Shown: in pieces, positions 17,576-27,307 of the stretch
Layout of the letters: each line of letters begins with the position of its first letter
Position numbering within the stretch: position 1 is the first letter of the stretch
Assembly: GCF_013409985.1 (NCBI RefSeq)
Contig: NZ_JACCBY010000001.1
Span: forward strand, 868,001-932,000
Source: Sphingomonas melonis
Lineage (GTDB): Bacteria; Pseudomonadota; Alphaproteobacteria; Sphingomonadales; Sphingomonadaceae
Direction of reading: 5' to 3'
Length of the DNA: 64,000 bases
Made by a program: the position numbers and the translations under genes
The notes under the pieces: generated by a model
Database searches by the model: none
What the model was told of the DNA's origin: nothing
What the model saw: the letters and a program-made list of their open reading frames with translations, nothing else

Positions 17576-17660
17576 CGAGCGGCGTTCGCGTAGTTTGCCC
17601 GTGTCGAGCTGGGCACGATCTGCTTAGGCAATCCACAACCTGTATTGGATAAGGTGGCGC

Positions 17661-18785
17661 ATGCTCAGACGCATCGCAGACGAACCGCCTGGCGTCCGGA
17701 TCCAGCTTGTCGCCGCTCTCTTCACTGCGGCGCTGCCGCTCGGCATGATGATCGTGACGTTCTCGCTCGTAGGATGCTACGTGGTATTTGCTCAGGCGGA
17801 TAAGCCCGCCGCGCTGGCCACTGGGTCGGGTCTGTTGGCTGGCCTCTGGAAGGCGTCGCTTCATTGTCTGTTCCGCCGGGGCGTCAGGCGCGCTCCTGTC
17901 GACGAGGTTGGTGCGGCGGCATGGGAGCGCCGTTTCGGCGTCGCCAACTACGCCTTCGCTTTTTGCATCGGCATGCTGGCGGCTCGGACGTTCATGCTGC
18001 AGGATCCGGGAGGACAGCTTCTGGCGATCGGTATGCTCTTCGGCTTCTGTTCGGGGCAGGTCGCGCGTGTCGCGGTCCGTCCAAGGATATGCTCGGTTTC
18101 GATCCTGCTGGCCGTCAGCCCGGCCGCCGTGGCCTCCGCGACGCATGGCGGCGTTCCCCACGTGGGCTTGGCAGCCATGTTCGTGCTGTTCAGCGTCGGC
18201 GGGCTGGAGAGTGTGCGCTACGCCTATGGACAGATCCGCCAACGCATCGCGGCAAATCTGGAACTCGTGACAATCGCCCAGGTCGATCCGCTCACGGGTC
18301 TGCGAAATCGACTAGGTCTCCGTCGCTTCATCGATGATCAGGTTGGGCGATGCGGAAGCAGGACGATGATGGTCGCGGTCCACTGCTTCGATCTCGATGG
18401 CTTCAAACCCGTCAATGATCGCCTAGGGCATTCCGCCGGGGACGCGCTCCTCGTCGAGCTTTCGCGTAGGGTCGGATCCATGCTCCACGACTCCGACGTC
18501 GCGGTGAGGCTTGGCGGGGATGAGTTCCTGGTCGTCCAATGTGACATAGACCACGTGGAAAAAGCGGAGATCTTCGGGCGGAGGCTCTTCCGTACCGTCA
18601 CGGCGCCTTACTCCCTAGAGGATCGCTCCGTCACGATCGGCATGAGCCTGGGTACGTGCACCGGCCAGCTTCCCAACGAATTGCTGGAGGATCTGATCGG
18701 CGTAGCGGACGGTCGGATGTACGATGTGAAGCGTACAGGCGGGGGAGGCGCCGCCGCCGCACGGTCAGGCATCGACTGCAGCTGA
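17661..18785 (+). CDS. Membrane-bound diguanylate cyclase (GGDEF)
   Basis: This 374-residue inner-membrane enzyme should make cyclic di-GMP from two GTP. Hydrophobic segments lie near residues 16-44, 95-115, 118-138, 143-160 and 165-183. A short linker helix leads to the GGDEF domain (about 205-365). The catalytic motif LGGDEF at 284-289 is intact, with metal-binding FDLDGFKPVNDRLGH at 243-257. I see no RxxD inhibitory site before GGDEF, so product feedback may be absent. No EAL domain is fused. It faces a hybrid sensor kinase whose gene converges on it. Confidence 0.88.
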   Translation: MLRRIADEPPGVRIQLVAALFTAALPLGMMIVTFSLVGCYVVFAQADKPAALATGSGLLAGLWKASLHCLFRRGVRRAPVDEVGAAAWERRFGVANYAFAFCIGMLAARTFMLQDPGGQLLAIGMLFGFCSGQVARVAVRPRICSVSILLAVSPAAVASATHGGVPHVGLAAMFVLFSVGGLESVRYAYGQIRQRIAANLELVTIAQVDPLTGLRNRLGLRRFIDDQVGRCGSRTMMVAVHCFDLDGFKPVNDRLGHSAGDALLVELSRRVGSMLHDSDVAVRLGGDEFLVVQCDIDHVEKAEIFGRRLFRTVTAPYSLEDRSVTIGMSLGTCTGQLPNELLEDLIGVADGRMYDVKRTGGGGAAAARSGIDCS

Positions 18786-19100
18786 CCGGTGGCCTTGCTC
18801 CCGATCGGCTCGCAGATCGTTCCGCAGCCGCTCCGCTTGAATGTCCCGACCCAAAGAGCGGCTCATGTCCTCGAAGAGCGAGGCTGGGGGTATTCGATGC
18901 TCTTTCCGTCTGCATCCGGCGAGATATGGCTGCAAGGTGCCGCGTCGGAAGAGTTGTGCAGCCAGCCTTGGGCGGCGCGCCTGGTATGAGTAACACGGCC
19001 CGACTGACGGCCAGGGTGATCGCAGCTGGCGGACAAGTGGCACGAGCGACATGCGACACGCACGTCTTCTTCTATCAGAAGCGGACCTTCAAGCGGCGGT
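18786..19100. other. Intergenic between convergent genes, nothing seen
   Basis: These 315 bp separate the ends of the diguanylate cyclase and the histidine kinase. No gene or clear terminator was found. Confidence 0.5.
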
Positions 19101-21149
19101 TCAATCGATAGGGTGTGGCTCGTTCGGAGACCGCTTTTCCGTCTGGGGATTCGCCATCGCCTGTCGCAATGCGCTCGCCAGCCTTTCGGCCGAGTACGGC
19201 TTCTGCAGGATTGGAAAGCCGCTTGAACCGCTTCTTGCGAGCACGTCACTGTAACCGCTGGTCAGCACCACCGGTAGCCCAGGCTGTTCGTCACGCAGCT
19301 TCGATGCCAGTTCGATGCCATTCATCCCCGGCATGACTATGTCGCTGAATACCACGTCGAACATCCCGGGGTTCTCGCTGAGGCACACAAGCGCCGCCTT
19401 TGCGTTCTCCGCCCATCGCGTCTCAAAGCCGAGCTCGCTCAGGAGTTGTGCCGCGAACTCGCCGATGAGGCGGTTGTCCTCGACGAGCAGAACCATTCCG
19501 GGTGCACCATTCAGTTCAGGCTCCGGCTGCGGAATTGCTTCGGAACGCGCCTCCGGCAGCTCCTCGCAATGGGGCAGATACAGCGTGAACGTAGTGCCGC
19601 GATCCGGCTCACTTACTACCCCAATGTCGCCGTCCGACTGCTTCGCGAAGCCATGCACCTGGCTGAGGCCTAGTCCTGTGCCTCTGCCAACATCCTTTGT
19701 GGTGAAGAACGGCTCGAAGATATGGGTGACGGTTTCGGCGGACATGCCCTGTCCGGTATCCTGAACCGATATCGCGACGAACCGCCCCCTCAGCGGAGGA
19801 TGGCCCCGAATGGCTGGTACCGCATCGACGTTGCGGGCCGTCAGGACCAGCTGCCCCCCTCTTGGCATCGCATCGCGTGCGTTCACCGCCATGTTGACGA
19901 CCGCCGTCTCGAACTGGTTCGGGTCAGCGCAGATGGTTCGAAGGTCGGGGTCGACATGCGTAGTTACCTCGATGGGTGCTCCGACGATGGTCTTCAGCAT
20001 GGTGCTGATCGACTGCAGGCGTTGACCGGCGTTGAATTGTTCAGGCTTCAGAGGCTGACGGCGGGCGAAGGCGAGGAGCTGCTGAGTGAGTTTGGCGGCG
20101 CGCTCGGCCGTTTCGGCGATCGCATCGAGGTAGCGGCGTTGCCGATCCTCGCTCAGCCCACCACGGCGCAGCAGGCTGACGCTCGACGTGATCACGGTCA
20201 GCAGGTTGTTGAAGTCGTGGGCGACGCCCCCCGTGAGCTGCCCGATGGCTTCCATCTTCTGGGCCTGGTTAAGGGCTTGTTCCGTTCGCCTGCGCTCCGC
20301 CATCTCGCTCTCCAGCTGCGCCACGGCGCTGTTGAGATCGGACTCGCTTTCTGTGGCCTTGTGTTCCAGCGCTAGGTTCAGCCGTTCCAATGCCTCCTGG
20401 GCCTGGACCTGGTTCTCCACGTTGATGCATGTACCGATCCAGCGAAGTATGCGGCCCTCGTGGTCGCGTTCGGGCACGGCTCGGCAGGAGAAGGCTCGAT
20501 AGGCACCATCATCCCGCCGAAACCGGTACGTTGCCTCGTACGGGTCCCCTTCTGAAACGGCCCGGCTCCAGACCTCGCCAGCTCGTGCCCGATCCTCGGG
20601 ATGGATGACTTCCAGCCACCGGTCGCCCAGCAGTTCTCCATCCTCGCGTCCCGTATACTTCTGGAAGAAGCCGTTGACCTGAACGTTGTGACCGTCAGTG
20701 TCGGTAACGAAGACCAACCCCGGCAGTGTGTCGGTCAGGGTGGTGAAGCGGCGGTCGGCATCGTGCTCCGCCGTCCTGTCACGGACCATCTTCACGAACC
20801 CGTGTTCCCCGTCAGAGCCGTCGCGTAGCGGCATCATCAAACCGGAGCCCCAGTACCGTGAGCCGTCTGCCCGCATGTGCGGACGTTCATCGACGGCTCG
20901 CCCATCCCGGCTCGCGCGGCTCATCTCGTCCTCGGGGGAGCCTGCGGCCTGATCTTCCGCCGTGAAGATCATCTTCCCATGCTGGCCGATGGCCTCTTCG
21001 GCCGTCCACCCCATGATGTTCCGTGCGCCGGAGTTCCAGCTCGTGATGATTCCTTCCCGATCAAGCGTCACGATCGCGAACTCGGACGCGCTCTCGATGA
21101 TGAGGTTGGCGAGTCCCGCCGGCAGCTGGTTGGACGATCGTTCGGTCAC
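19101..21149 (-). CDS. Hybrid PAS sensor histidine kinase with receiver
   Basis: This 682-residue cytoplasmic kinase has no membrane segment. Two PAS domains span about 12-128 (FAIVTLDREGIITSWNSGA) and 135-250 (GLVFVTDTDGHNVQVNG). A coiled coil runs about 250-300. The HisKA domain has phospho-acceptor His311 in GGVAHDFNNLL. The ATPase domain has N-box VNMAVNARDAM near 418-428, G1 DTGQGM near 464-469 and G2 GRGTGLGLSQVHGF near 488-501. The C-terminal receiver is about 552-675, with Asp603 in VFSDIVMPG and Lys in LQKPY. All catalytic residues are present. It resembles sphingomonad PAS-hybrid kinases without a known ligand. A broken single-receiver gene lies divergently upstream. Confidence 0.92.
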   Translation of the reverse strand: MTERSSNQLPAGLANLIIESASEFAIVTLDREGIITSWNSGARNIMGWTAEEAIGQHGKMIFTAEDQAAGSPEDEMSRASRDGRAVDERPHMRADGSRYWGSGLMMPLRDGSDGEHGFVKMVRDRTAEHDADRRFTTLTDTLPGLVFVTDTDGHNVQVNGFFQKYTGREDGELLGDRWLEVIHPEDRARAGEVWSRAVSEGDPYEATYRFRRDDGAYRAFSCRAVPERDHEGRILRWIGTCINVENQVQAQEALERLNLALEHKATESESDLNSAVAQLESEMAERRRTEQALNQAQKMEAIGQLTGGVAHDFNNLLTVITSSVSLLRRGGLSEDRQRRYLDAIAETAERAAKLTQQLLAFARRQPLKPEQFNAGQRLQSISTMLKTIVGAPIEVTTHVDPDLRTICADPNQFETAVVNMAVNARDAMPRGGQLVLTARNVDAVPAIRGHPPLRGRFVAISVQDTGQGMSAETVTHIFEPFFTTKDVGRGTGLGLSQVHGFAKQSDGDIGVVSEPDRGTTFTLYLPHCEELPEARSEAIPQPEPELNGAPGMVLLVEDNRLIGEFAAQLLSELGFETRWAENAKAALVCLSENPGMFDVVFSDIVMPGMNGIELASKLRDEQPGLPVVLTSGYSDVLARSGSSGFPILQKPYSAERLASALRQAMANPQTEKRSPNEPHPID

Positions 21150-21570
21150 TTGGATCTAGTTCCTCAAGGGACGGGCGGGGGGAGGGGAGCGGAGTCCGAG
21201 CTGTGGTCGACCATCATCCTCAGCGATGCGCGGATCACCTCGCTCGCGGTTGCGTATCGCCCGGATACTACGTCGGCGCGTACAAAGCGCGCCAGCTCCG
21301 GGGGCGACGCTCACGTTCATAGGATGGCGATGTGGCATCATAGAATATTGGTACGGCGATGATCCTGTGTCCAGTTGTGACACAGCTGAAGGTCGTGGTA
21401 CGTACGAAAGGTGTTTGGGCGCCGAGGGGCGGGCTCATGCAGCGCACTGGGGCTAATAGGCCACATCCCGAATGAAGGGTCACCTCAGCGGCGTCTAAGT
21501 CATTACGCGGTATCTGAAATTTTTGCTAAAGTAATTACGCCCATTGCCTCTTTAGATGCATTAACGCGAC
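21150..21570. other. Divergent intergenic region, no gene seen
   Basis: This 421-bp stretch separates the kinase start from the receiver pseudogene and should hold both promoters. No clear sigma-70 boxes or operators were identified. Confidence 0.45.
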
Positions 21571-21923
21571 ATGATATTCGAGCTCGGACCGCCTGTCCTC
21601 GTGGGTAGGACGAAATATTCATGCGCATGATCGCCGCCGATGTATTGGAGGAACGAGGGTTTGTCATCTTCGAGGCGGGTGACGCGCTCGAGGGACTGGA
21701 GGTGTCGGAACGCGTACCGGACATCGCATTGATCTTCACGGACATCGACAGGCCCGGCGGTTTCGATGTCCAGCAACGCGCCGCCGAAGTCTCAAAACGG
21801 TGGCCCCGCATCGAGATCATCGTGACATCCGGTGCCGTGCGCCTCGACATCGGAGATATGCCCGATACGGGCATGGTCCTGCCAAAACCGTACGCATCTG
21901 CCGATCTTGCACGGCTGGTGTAG
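21571..21923 (+). pseudogene. Single-domain response regulator, one-base frameshift
   Basis: ATG 21571 opens a frame reading MIFELGPPVLV, the first receiver strand. After 21603 one base is missing where VE codons are expected. The frame at 21609 then continues DEIFMRMIAADVLEERGF, followed by the phospho-acceptor strand LIFTDIDRPGGFD and the switch Lys in LPKPYASADLARL. Correcting the lesion yields a normal single receiver of about 117 residues. Without it, translation from ATG 21621 lacks strand one and the acidic pocket. The position beside a hybrid kinase suggests it was its partner. Confidence 0.75.
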
Positions 21924-22304
21924 AACGACTGGCTCGCTCGAACAACTAAATGCGACCGCACGATCGCTTACGCCCAGCCGTATGCAGTCAGAACCTTGCC
22001 TCCAGACGCCATGTTTAAAAGGACTCGGTACCGAACAGGATCGTGTCACTGCGTTTAGCGGCTCCTTCGCACTGGCATCTCCTTGTCCCAAAGAATCGGA
22101 AATGACGGTGCGCAGGTCATTGGAGGGTGTGGCCGAACTTCGGAGCAGCATCGTGTGGTCCGCCGCATCCATAGGAACCGTGGCGCATCCAAGGCTAGCG
22201 GCCTCTGTCCGACAAGGAAGGCCGGCTTCAACGCCGTGCTCAGCTCGTAGGTGCCTAGGGCTTCCATGAACGCTATGGGTGCCGCTATATCCCGATCCGC
22301 CACT
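21924..22304. other. Intergenic, no gene seen
   Basis: This 381-bp stretch lies between the receiver remnant and the end of the KDG kinase gene. Minus-strand frames here lack family signatures. Confidence 0.45.
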
Positions 22305-23321
22305 TCACCGTTTGACGTCTTTCGAGTCGTCCACGAATGCTGCCAGATGTCGGCTCGTGATCCGCGAGGCATCCCCTTCCATGCTGTGCGCGAGAGCCGC
22401 GAGCGCCTGGCCGCTTTCGGCGATCTTACCCACCGTCGATCCCATCCGATGGGCATGCAGCACGCCTGCGGCGAACGCGTCGCCCGATCCGATGCGGTCG
22501 ATGACGCCGGGAATGATAAGCGGTGCCGTCTCGACGCCTCCTTGGGGCGTGTCGACGCGGGCCGACAGGACGTGCTCGCCGACATGGGGCGTCAATCTGA
22601 CGGTCGATGCGACCAGCCGTAGCCTCGGGAACGCATTGAACGCGGCTTCGCTGGCGGATCGTCGCGCGTCCGGCGAGTCTCCGGAGAACATGCGGCCGAG
22701 CAGCAGGCCGATGTCGCGATGGTCGCCGAAGAGTATGTCGGCGCTGCGAACCAGTTCCCGCAAGGGCTCCACATCAACCGACGCCCGTTCAGCCCAGAGT
22801 TGAGCGCGATAGTTGCCATCGAACGAGATGGGTACGCCGGCGCGTCGAGCCGCGCGAGCCGCATCGAGCGCGATCTGCGTAGTGTTCGAACCCAATGCAA
22901 CCGTGATGCCCGAGAGATGAAGGCGCTCGGTCGCGGTGAGGAGGGCCGACCAGTCCCACATCGCGCCATCGGCTACCGCGAAGCTCGAGCCCTTTCGGTC
23001 GTAGATGACCTGACCCGCCCGTAGACTCGCACCCGTCTCGACCCAGTAGACGCCCATTCTGCCGGGCGCGCGACGCATGGCTCCCACGTCGAGACCTGCG
23101 CCTGCTAACGCGGTGACCGCCGCGTCACCCAGTGCGTTATCGGGTACTGCCGTCGCCACGCCGGCGCGATGGCCGAGACCGGCCAGCGCCGCCGCGACGT
23201 TCGCTTCCGATCCTCCGACATGCATGGCTAGTCGAGGCCTGTCGGCAAGCAGCTCGCCAGACCGGGGGGAAAGGCGGAGCAGGACTTCGCCAAGAGCAAG
23301 GAAGTGTTGGTAGACCGTCAT
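22305..23321 (-). CDS. kdgK: PfkB-family sugar kinase, probable 2-keto-3-deoxygluconate kinase
   Basis: This 338-residue ribokinase-fold enzyme probably phosphorylates 2-keto-3-deoxygluconate to KDPG, the step before cleavage to pyruvate and glyceraldehyde-3-phosphate. It shows the N-terminal PfkB motif HVGGSEANVAAALAGLGH near residue 35, SFDGNYRAQLW near 165 (the FDxNxRxxLW pattern of KDG kinases) and the catalytic DRIGSGDAFAAG with Asp near 281. The start ATG 23321 matches the family; a longer frame upstream is unconserved. It lies 61 bp downstream of the TonB receptor on the same strand, and D-mannonate dehydratase is nearby. That pairing supports the KDG assignment over fructokinase. Confidence 0.85.
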   Translation of the reverse strand: MTVYQHFLALGEVLLRLSPRSGELLADRPRLAMHVGGSEANVAAALAGLGHRAGVATAVPDNALGDAAVTALAGAGLDVGAMRRAPGRMGVYWVETGASLRAGQVIYDRKGSSFAVADGAMWDWSALLTATERLHLSGITVALGSNTTQIALDAARAARRAGVPISFDGNYRAQLWAERASVDVEPLRELVRSADILFGDHRDIGLLLGRMFSGDSPDARRSASEAAFNAFPRLRLVASTVRLTPHVGEHVLSARVDTPQGGVETAPLIIPGVIDRIGSGDAFAAGVLHAHRMGSTVGKIAESGQALAALAHSMEGDASRITSRHLAAFVDDSKDVKR

Positions 23322-23344
23322 CGTGTCCCGGGCGGCAGGAAGCG

Positions 23345-23369
23345 GGCGGGGACGCTTGCCGTCCCCGCC
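23345..23369 (-). terminator. Hairpin between TonB receptor and kdgK
   Basis: GGCGGGGAC pairs with GTCCCCGCC across a 7-base loop, 13 bp after the receptor stop. It may reduce read-through into kdgK or protect the receptor message. No U-run follows. Confidence 0.5.
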
Positions 23370-23382
23370 GCAGGAAGCAGGC

Positions 23383-25833
23383 TCAGAAGCTGTAGTCGAG
23401 GCGGACGCCAATCGTACGCCGACCTTCGCCGGCGACCGTCTGGAGGTAGCTGCCGGTCGGCCCGAACGGAAGCGGCCGCAGGCGCGCGATGAACAGCTTG
23501 TCCGTGAGATTGCGTCCGTACACGCTCAAGCGAAGCTTACCATCCAGACCACCGACGCCGATCGTCGCGTTCAGCAGACCATAGCCGGGGATGCGCGTGC
23601 CCGGATCACCGGCGACGCTGAGCGTGCTGGAGCGGTGGGCGAAGCTTGCGCTGCTGAACAGCTTCAGCGTTTCGGTAAGCTGTGGCTCGTAGTTGATCCC
23701 GACGTTGTAGGTGAACCGCGGTGCGAGGATGACGTCGGTGTCGCTGGCATCGTTCACGAGCGTCGCACCTTGCCGGTAGCAGCCGGGACCTGCGGCGGCA
23801 TTTACGGGCTGGTTGGCGTAGCAGCCGACCAGGAAGCCTTCGTACTGCGAGTGGTTGTAGCTCGCGTTGGCGCTCAGCGTGAGGTCGGGAGCGGCTCGGA
23901 AAGCGCTGCTGATCTCCACACCCTTGGCTTCGACCTTGGGCGCGTTCGTCAGGAGGCTGAGATAGTCTCCGCTCGGCTGGAGGGTGAGAGCGGTCGCCTG
24001 GAAGTTCCGGAAGGTCTGGATGTAACCTGTCAGGTTCAGGGTCAGGCGACGGTCCAGGAATTGGGTCTTCAGTCCGACCTCGTACGAGTCCACGTTCTCC
24101 TGGCTGACTGGGCGTAGCACGCCCCGGCTCGTGCCGATGGCCGGGGCCTTGTAGCCGCGCGAGTAGGTCGCGTATCCCATGATGTCGTCCGTCGGCTTGT
24201 ACTGCAGCGTCGCCTTGCCGGTGACGTCGGTCGCCTTCGCCCGCCCGGCGATCGCCGGGGGGATCGTGCCGATGTAGCTGTAGGGAAAATCGGTTGTCGG
24301 AGCGTAGTCGCCGCTCACGCGGTCGTGCGTCAGGCGGAGTCCCCCGACGAACGTCAGCTGCGACGTCAGGTGCAGGTTTCCTTCGCCGAAAAGCGCGTAG
24401 CTGCGCTGGTGCGAGCCGTAGGCGGACGCGGATCCGACCGGATTGACGTAGGTGAGGCTTGGCAGGTCGGTGCGGTTGCGCTTGCCTGCCTGAGCTTCGA
24501 ATGCGTGCGCGTCCTGGCGGTACAGGAAGGCGCCAATAATGTAGTCGAAGGTGCCGCCCTTCGGTGAATTTAAACGCACTTCCTGCGAGAACTGCGAGGC
24601 GCGCAGGCGATTGCGATTGAGCGTGTAGAAGTCCGTTCCGGTATAGTCGGGATCGTTGAAGTTTCCGCTGCGCTGGTGCTTGTACGCAGTTATCGACGTC
24701 ACCGTGTACTCGCCGAGCGACGCGGTGAGGACTTCGGAGATCCCCTTCTGTCGCACGGAGCCGTACCAGTCGGTGTTGGCGAGGTACGTCTGGTTGTTCG
24801 GCCCGGCGGCGAAGCCGTATTGCGCGAAGATGGTCGCGTAGTCGAGATTAGTCTGCGAGGTCGCCGACGGCGGTGTCGCGTAAGCGGTCAGACCGCGCAC
24901 GTTCTCGATAATGTTGTAGCCCTCGTCCCGATGGTCGAGGAACTCCGCCGTGGTCAGCGCCTCGATATCGGGAGTGGGCTTCCAGAGCAGCTTTGCGCGG
25001 ACGGAGACGTCGCGGTAGGATCCACCCTCGTTGCGGTAGAAGGCGTTGTAGAGGTAGCCGTCACGCTGCTGGTATGTCCCCGAGATGCGGGCGGCGAGCG
25101 TCTCGCTAATCGGGAGATTGACCGTGTTCTCGATCTGAGTCTCGTTATCCGTGCCGTATCGGGCGGAACCTTGCACGCTCGCGATGCCGATCTCGGGCTT
25201 GCGTGTCACGACGAACACGACGCCCGCCGAGGCGTTCTTGCCGAAAAGGGTGCCCTGCGGCCCCTCCAGCACCTCGACGCGCTCCACGTCGGCGAAGGTG
25301 TTGAAGCCGATCGAACGCGGGAGGCCCTGGACCACATCGTCGAGGACGACAGATACGGCCTTCTCAAGATTGTAGTCGAAGCTTTGGCTGCCGAACCCTC
25401 GGATGGAGAAGCCGGCGCCCTGCGAGTTGTTGAAGGTCAGTGACGGAACGAGGTATTGGAGATCCGTCGCGGTGGTGTAGCCCGCCTTGGCGATGGCGGC
25501 GCCGCTAACTGCGGTGATCGCGACCGGCACATCCTGCAGACGCTGTGCACGGCGTGTGCCCGTGACGACGATGTCGGCTCCCGTGGCGGTTCCGGAGGGA
25601 TCGGTTGCGACCTCCGGGGAGGCCGTGGATCCGGTGCTCTGCGCGGTCGGAGTCGTCGTGGCCTGGTCACCTGCGACCGGCGGGGTGGCGGCCTCGTCCT
25701 GCGTGCCTGAGGGTATGGTCGGCGTACCCGTGGGTGACGGCGTCAGCGTCTGTGCATGCGCCGCCGAAAGCGAAGTCGTCGCAAGGAGCGCGCCGAGCAC
25801 CCACCTGGACGTCGAGGTCGAAGCCTTCATCAT
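23383..25833 (-). CDS. TonB-dependent outer-membrane receptor (uronate module)
   Basis: This 816-residue receptor starts at ATG 25833 (MMKASTSTSRWVLGALL) after an AAGGAGAGGAAC site, with a signal peptide ending at AHAQ. A Pro/Thr-rich linker of about 60 residues follows. The plug domain contains DIVVTGTRRAQRLQDVPVAI and a barrel runs to the terminal aromatic residue in GVRLDYSF. Such receptors import oligosaccharides across the outer membrane using TonB energy. Neighbouring kdgK, D-mannonate dehydratase and MFS genes suggest a uronate-containing substrate. A CTGAAATTTCAG palindrome lies 242 bp upstream. The usual TonB box was not clearly seen. Confidence 0.9.
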   Translation of the reverse strand: MMKASTSTSRWVLGALLATTSLSAAHAQTLTPSPTGTPTIPSGTQDEAATPPVAGDQATTTPTAQSTGSTASPEVATDPSGTATGADIVVTGTRRAQRLQDVPVAITAVSGAAIAKAGYTTATDLQYLVPSLTFNNSQGAGFSIRGFGSQSFDYNLEKAVSVVLDDVVQGLPRSIGFNTFADVERVEVLEGPQGTLFGKNASAGVVFVVTRKPEIGIASVQGSARYGTDNETQIENTVNLPISETLAARISGTYQQRDGYLYNAFYRNEGGSYRDVSVRAKLLWKPTPDIEALTTAEFLDHRDEGYNIIENVRGLTAYATPPSATSQTNLDYATIFAQYGFAAGPNNQTYLANTDWYGSVRQKGISEVLTASLGEYTVTSITAYKHQRSGNFNDPDYTGTDFYTLNRNRLRASQFSQEVRLNSPKGGTFDYIIGAFLYRQDAHAFEAQAGKRNRTDLPSLTYVNPVGSASAYGSHQRSYALFGEGNLHLTSQLTFVGGLRLTHDRVSGDYAPTTDFPYSYIGTIPPAIAGRAKATDVTGKATLQYKPTDDIMGYATYSRGYKAPAIGTSRGVLRPVSQENVDSYEVGLKTQFLDRRLTLNLTGYIQTFRNFQATALTLQPSGDYLSLLTNAPKVEAKGVEISSAFRAAPDLTLSANASYNHSQYEGFLVGCYANQPVNAAAGPGCYRQGATLVNDASDTDVILAPRFTYNVGINYEPQLTETLKLFSSASFAHRSSTLSVAGDPGTRIPGYGLLNATIGVGGLDGKLRLSVYGRNLTDKLFIARLRPLPFGPTGSYLQTVAGEGRRTIGVRLDYSF

Positions 25834-26074
25834 GTTCCTCTCCTTTATTTTCTTTGTTGTTGTACTTCTGGGGCCGCGGGATGGCTGGACCGCGATCACT
25901 CGCCGGCTCCGGTTCGAGCAGGCGTGACGACAGGGCATCGTGAAGATCGATGTCCTTACTTGAGCAGAATGGTAGTTACTCGACGGAAAACTTGCGATTC
26001 ACTAATCGTGTGGCTTAAGATTTTTTGGAGAACGCTTTTATAATTTAGATAGCGAATCGCAAGTCGATGTCAAT

Positions 26075-26086
26075 CTGAAATTTCAG
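26075..26086. promoter_or_regulatory. GntR-type operator CTGAAATTTCAG (receptor promoter)
   Basis: This perfect 12-bp palindrome lies just after the D-mannonate dehydratase stop, in the region upstream of the TonB receptor. The same core occurs at 28651-28664 beside the GntR gene, so it is probably that regulator's binding site. Confidence 0.65.
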
Positions 26087-26091
26087 CCGGA

Positions 26092-27294
26092 CTACCAGTT
26101 CCAGAGCGTTCCGTCGGAAAGGCGTGCGACGTCGAGGTAGGCGCGATCGTACGGGAAGCGCGCGGCCGCCGCTTCGTCGAATTCGACGCCGTGGCCCGGT
26201 TTCTCGCCGCTGAAGAGCTGCCCATCCTTGAGGTGCCAATCGTGTGGAAAGACCTCCTGCGCCTGCGGCGGGTGGAAGGCGTACTCCTGGATGCCGAAGT
26301 TGGGTACCCAACGGTCGAGATGCAGTGCCGCGCCCATGGTGATCGGTGACATGTCGGCGGCACCGTGGCTGCCGAGGCGCACGTGGTGCAGTCCGGCGAG
26401 ATCGGCGATGCGGCGGACATGCGTGATGCCGCCGGCATGGACCGGCGTGGTGCGGATGAAGTCGATCAGCCCCTCCTGGATCAAGGTGCGGCAGTCGTGG
26501 ATGCTGTTGAAAACCTCTCCGACGGCTAACGGTGTTGTGCTGTGCTGCCGTATAAGACGGAAGGCTTCCTGGTTTTCGGCCGGAATGGCATCTTCAAGCC
26601 AGAAGAGATCGTACGGCTCGACCGATCTGGCTAGTCTCGCTGCCTCTTGTGGCGTGAGGCGATGATGGACGTCGTGCAGGAGGTTGAGCTCCGGGCCGAA
26701 GCGCGAGCGTACGTGGTCGAGCAGGATCGGCATGTAGCGCAGGTAGCTGCGGGTGTCCCACAGTGTCTCGCGTGGCCGGTCGTGCGCCTGGGCCGCCACG
26801 CCGGGCTTGTCGACGCCATAGTTGACAGGCATGCCGGGTACGGCACCTTGGATCCTGATGGCCTTGAAGCCGCGCTCCGAAAGCTCCGCGACCTTATCGG
26901 CGACCTCCTCCTTGTCGTCTCCGCTAGCATGGCTGTAGCTGAGCATGTGGTTCCGGCTTGCCCCGCCCAGCAGCTGATACAGCGGCATGTTCGCGACCTT
27001 GGCCTTGATGTCCCACAGGGCCACGTCGATCGCGGCGATGGCGGCCATGCCGATCGGGCCGCGCCGCCAGTATGCGCCACGATAGAAGTATTGCCAGGTG
27101 TCCTCGATCGCGCTTGCATCGCGGCCGATGAGCGCCGGGCAAAGATGGTCGCTCAGGTAGGAGGCAACCGACAACTCGCGCCCGTTCACGGTCGCATCAC
27201 CGATACCGGTGATGCCGGCGTCGGTCTCAATTTTCAACGTAACGAAGTTGCGGCCTGGGGAGCAGACGAACACCTGCGCATTCGTGATCTTCAT
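26092..27294 (-). CDS. manD: D-mannonate dehydratase, enolase superfamily (ManD)
   Basis: This 400-residue enzyme dehydrates D-mannonate to 2-keto-3-deoxygluconate in the cytoplasm. It follows the ManD pattern closely. Arg147 (KAIRIQG) and Tyr159 (VNYGVDKPG) match the general-base pair described for the Novosphingobium ManD enzyme. Metal ligands are Asp208 (LLHDVHHR), Glu234 (FWLEDAIP) and Glu260 (AVGEVFNS), with His210 as the acid. The C-terminus ends SDGTLWNW. It lies 13 bp downstream of the MFS gene and forms an operon with it. KDG kinase nearby supplies the next step. Because the residues match the efficient class, true D-mannonate activity is likely. Confidence 0.9.
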   Translation of the reverse strand: MKITNAQVFVCSPGRNFVTLKIETDAGITGIGDATVNGRELSVASYLSDHLCPALIGRDASAIEDTWQYFYRGAYWRRGPIGMAAIAAIDVALWDIKAKVANMPLYQLLGGASRNHMLSYSHASGDDKEEVADKVAELSERGFKAIRIQGAVPGMPVNYGVDKPGVAAQAHDRPRETLWDTRSYLRYMPILLDHVRSRFGPELNLLHDVHHRLTPQEAARLARSVEPYDLFWLEDAIPAENQEAFRLIRQHSTTPLAVGEVFNSIHDCRTLIQEGLIDFIRTTPVHAGGITHVRRIADLAGLHHVRLGSHGAADMSPITMGAALHLDRWVPNFGIQEYAFHPPQAQEVFPHDWHLKDGQLFSGEKPGHGVEFDEAAAARFPYDRAYLDVARLSDGTLWNW

Positions 27295-27307
27295 GTGGAT
27301 GTCCTGG

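Larger units (their letters stand above)
16330..17660. other. 1.3-kb gene-poor region with three poly-G tracts
   Basis: No intact gene was recognised. The region holds an MFS-like fragment (17073-17400, minus) and G-runs of 13, 11 and 8 bases. The diguanylate cyclase promoter should be at its right end. Confidence 0.55.
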
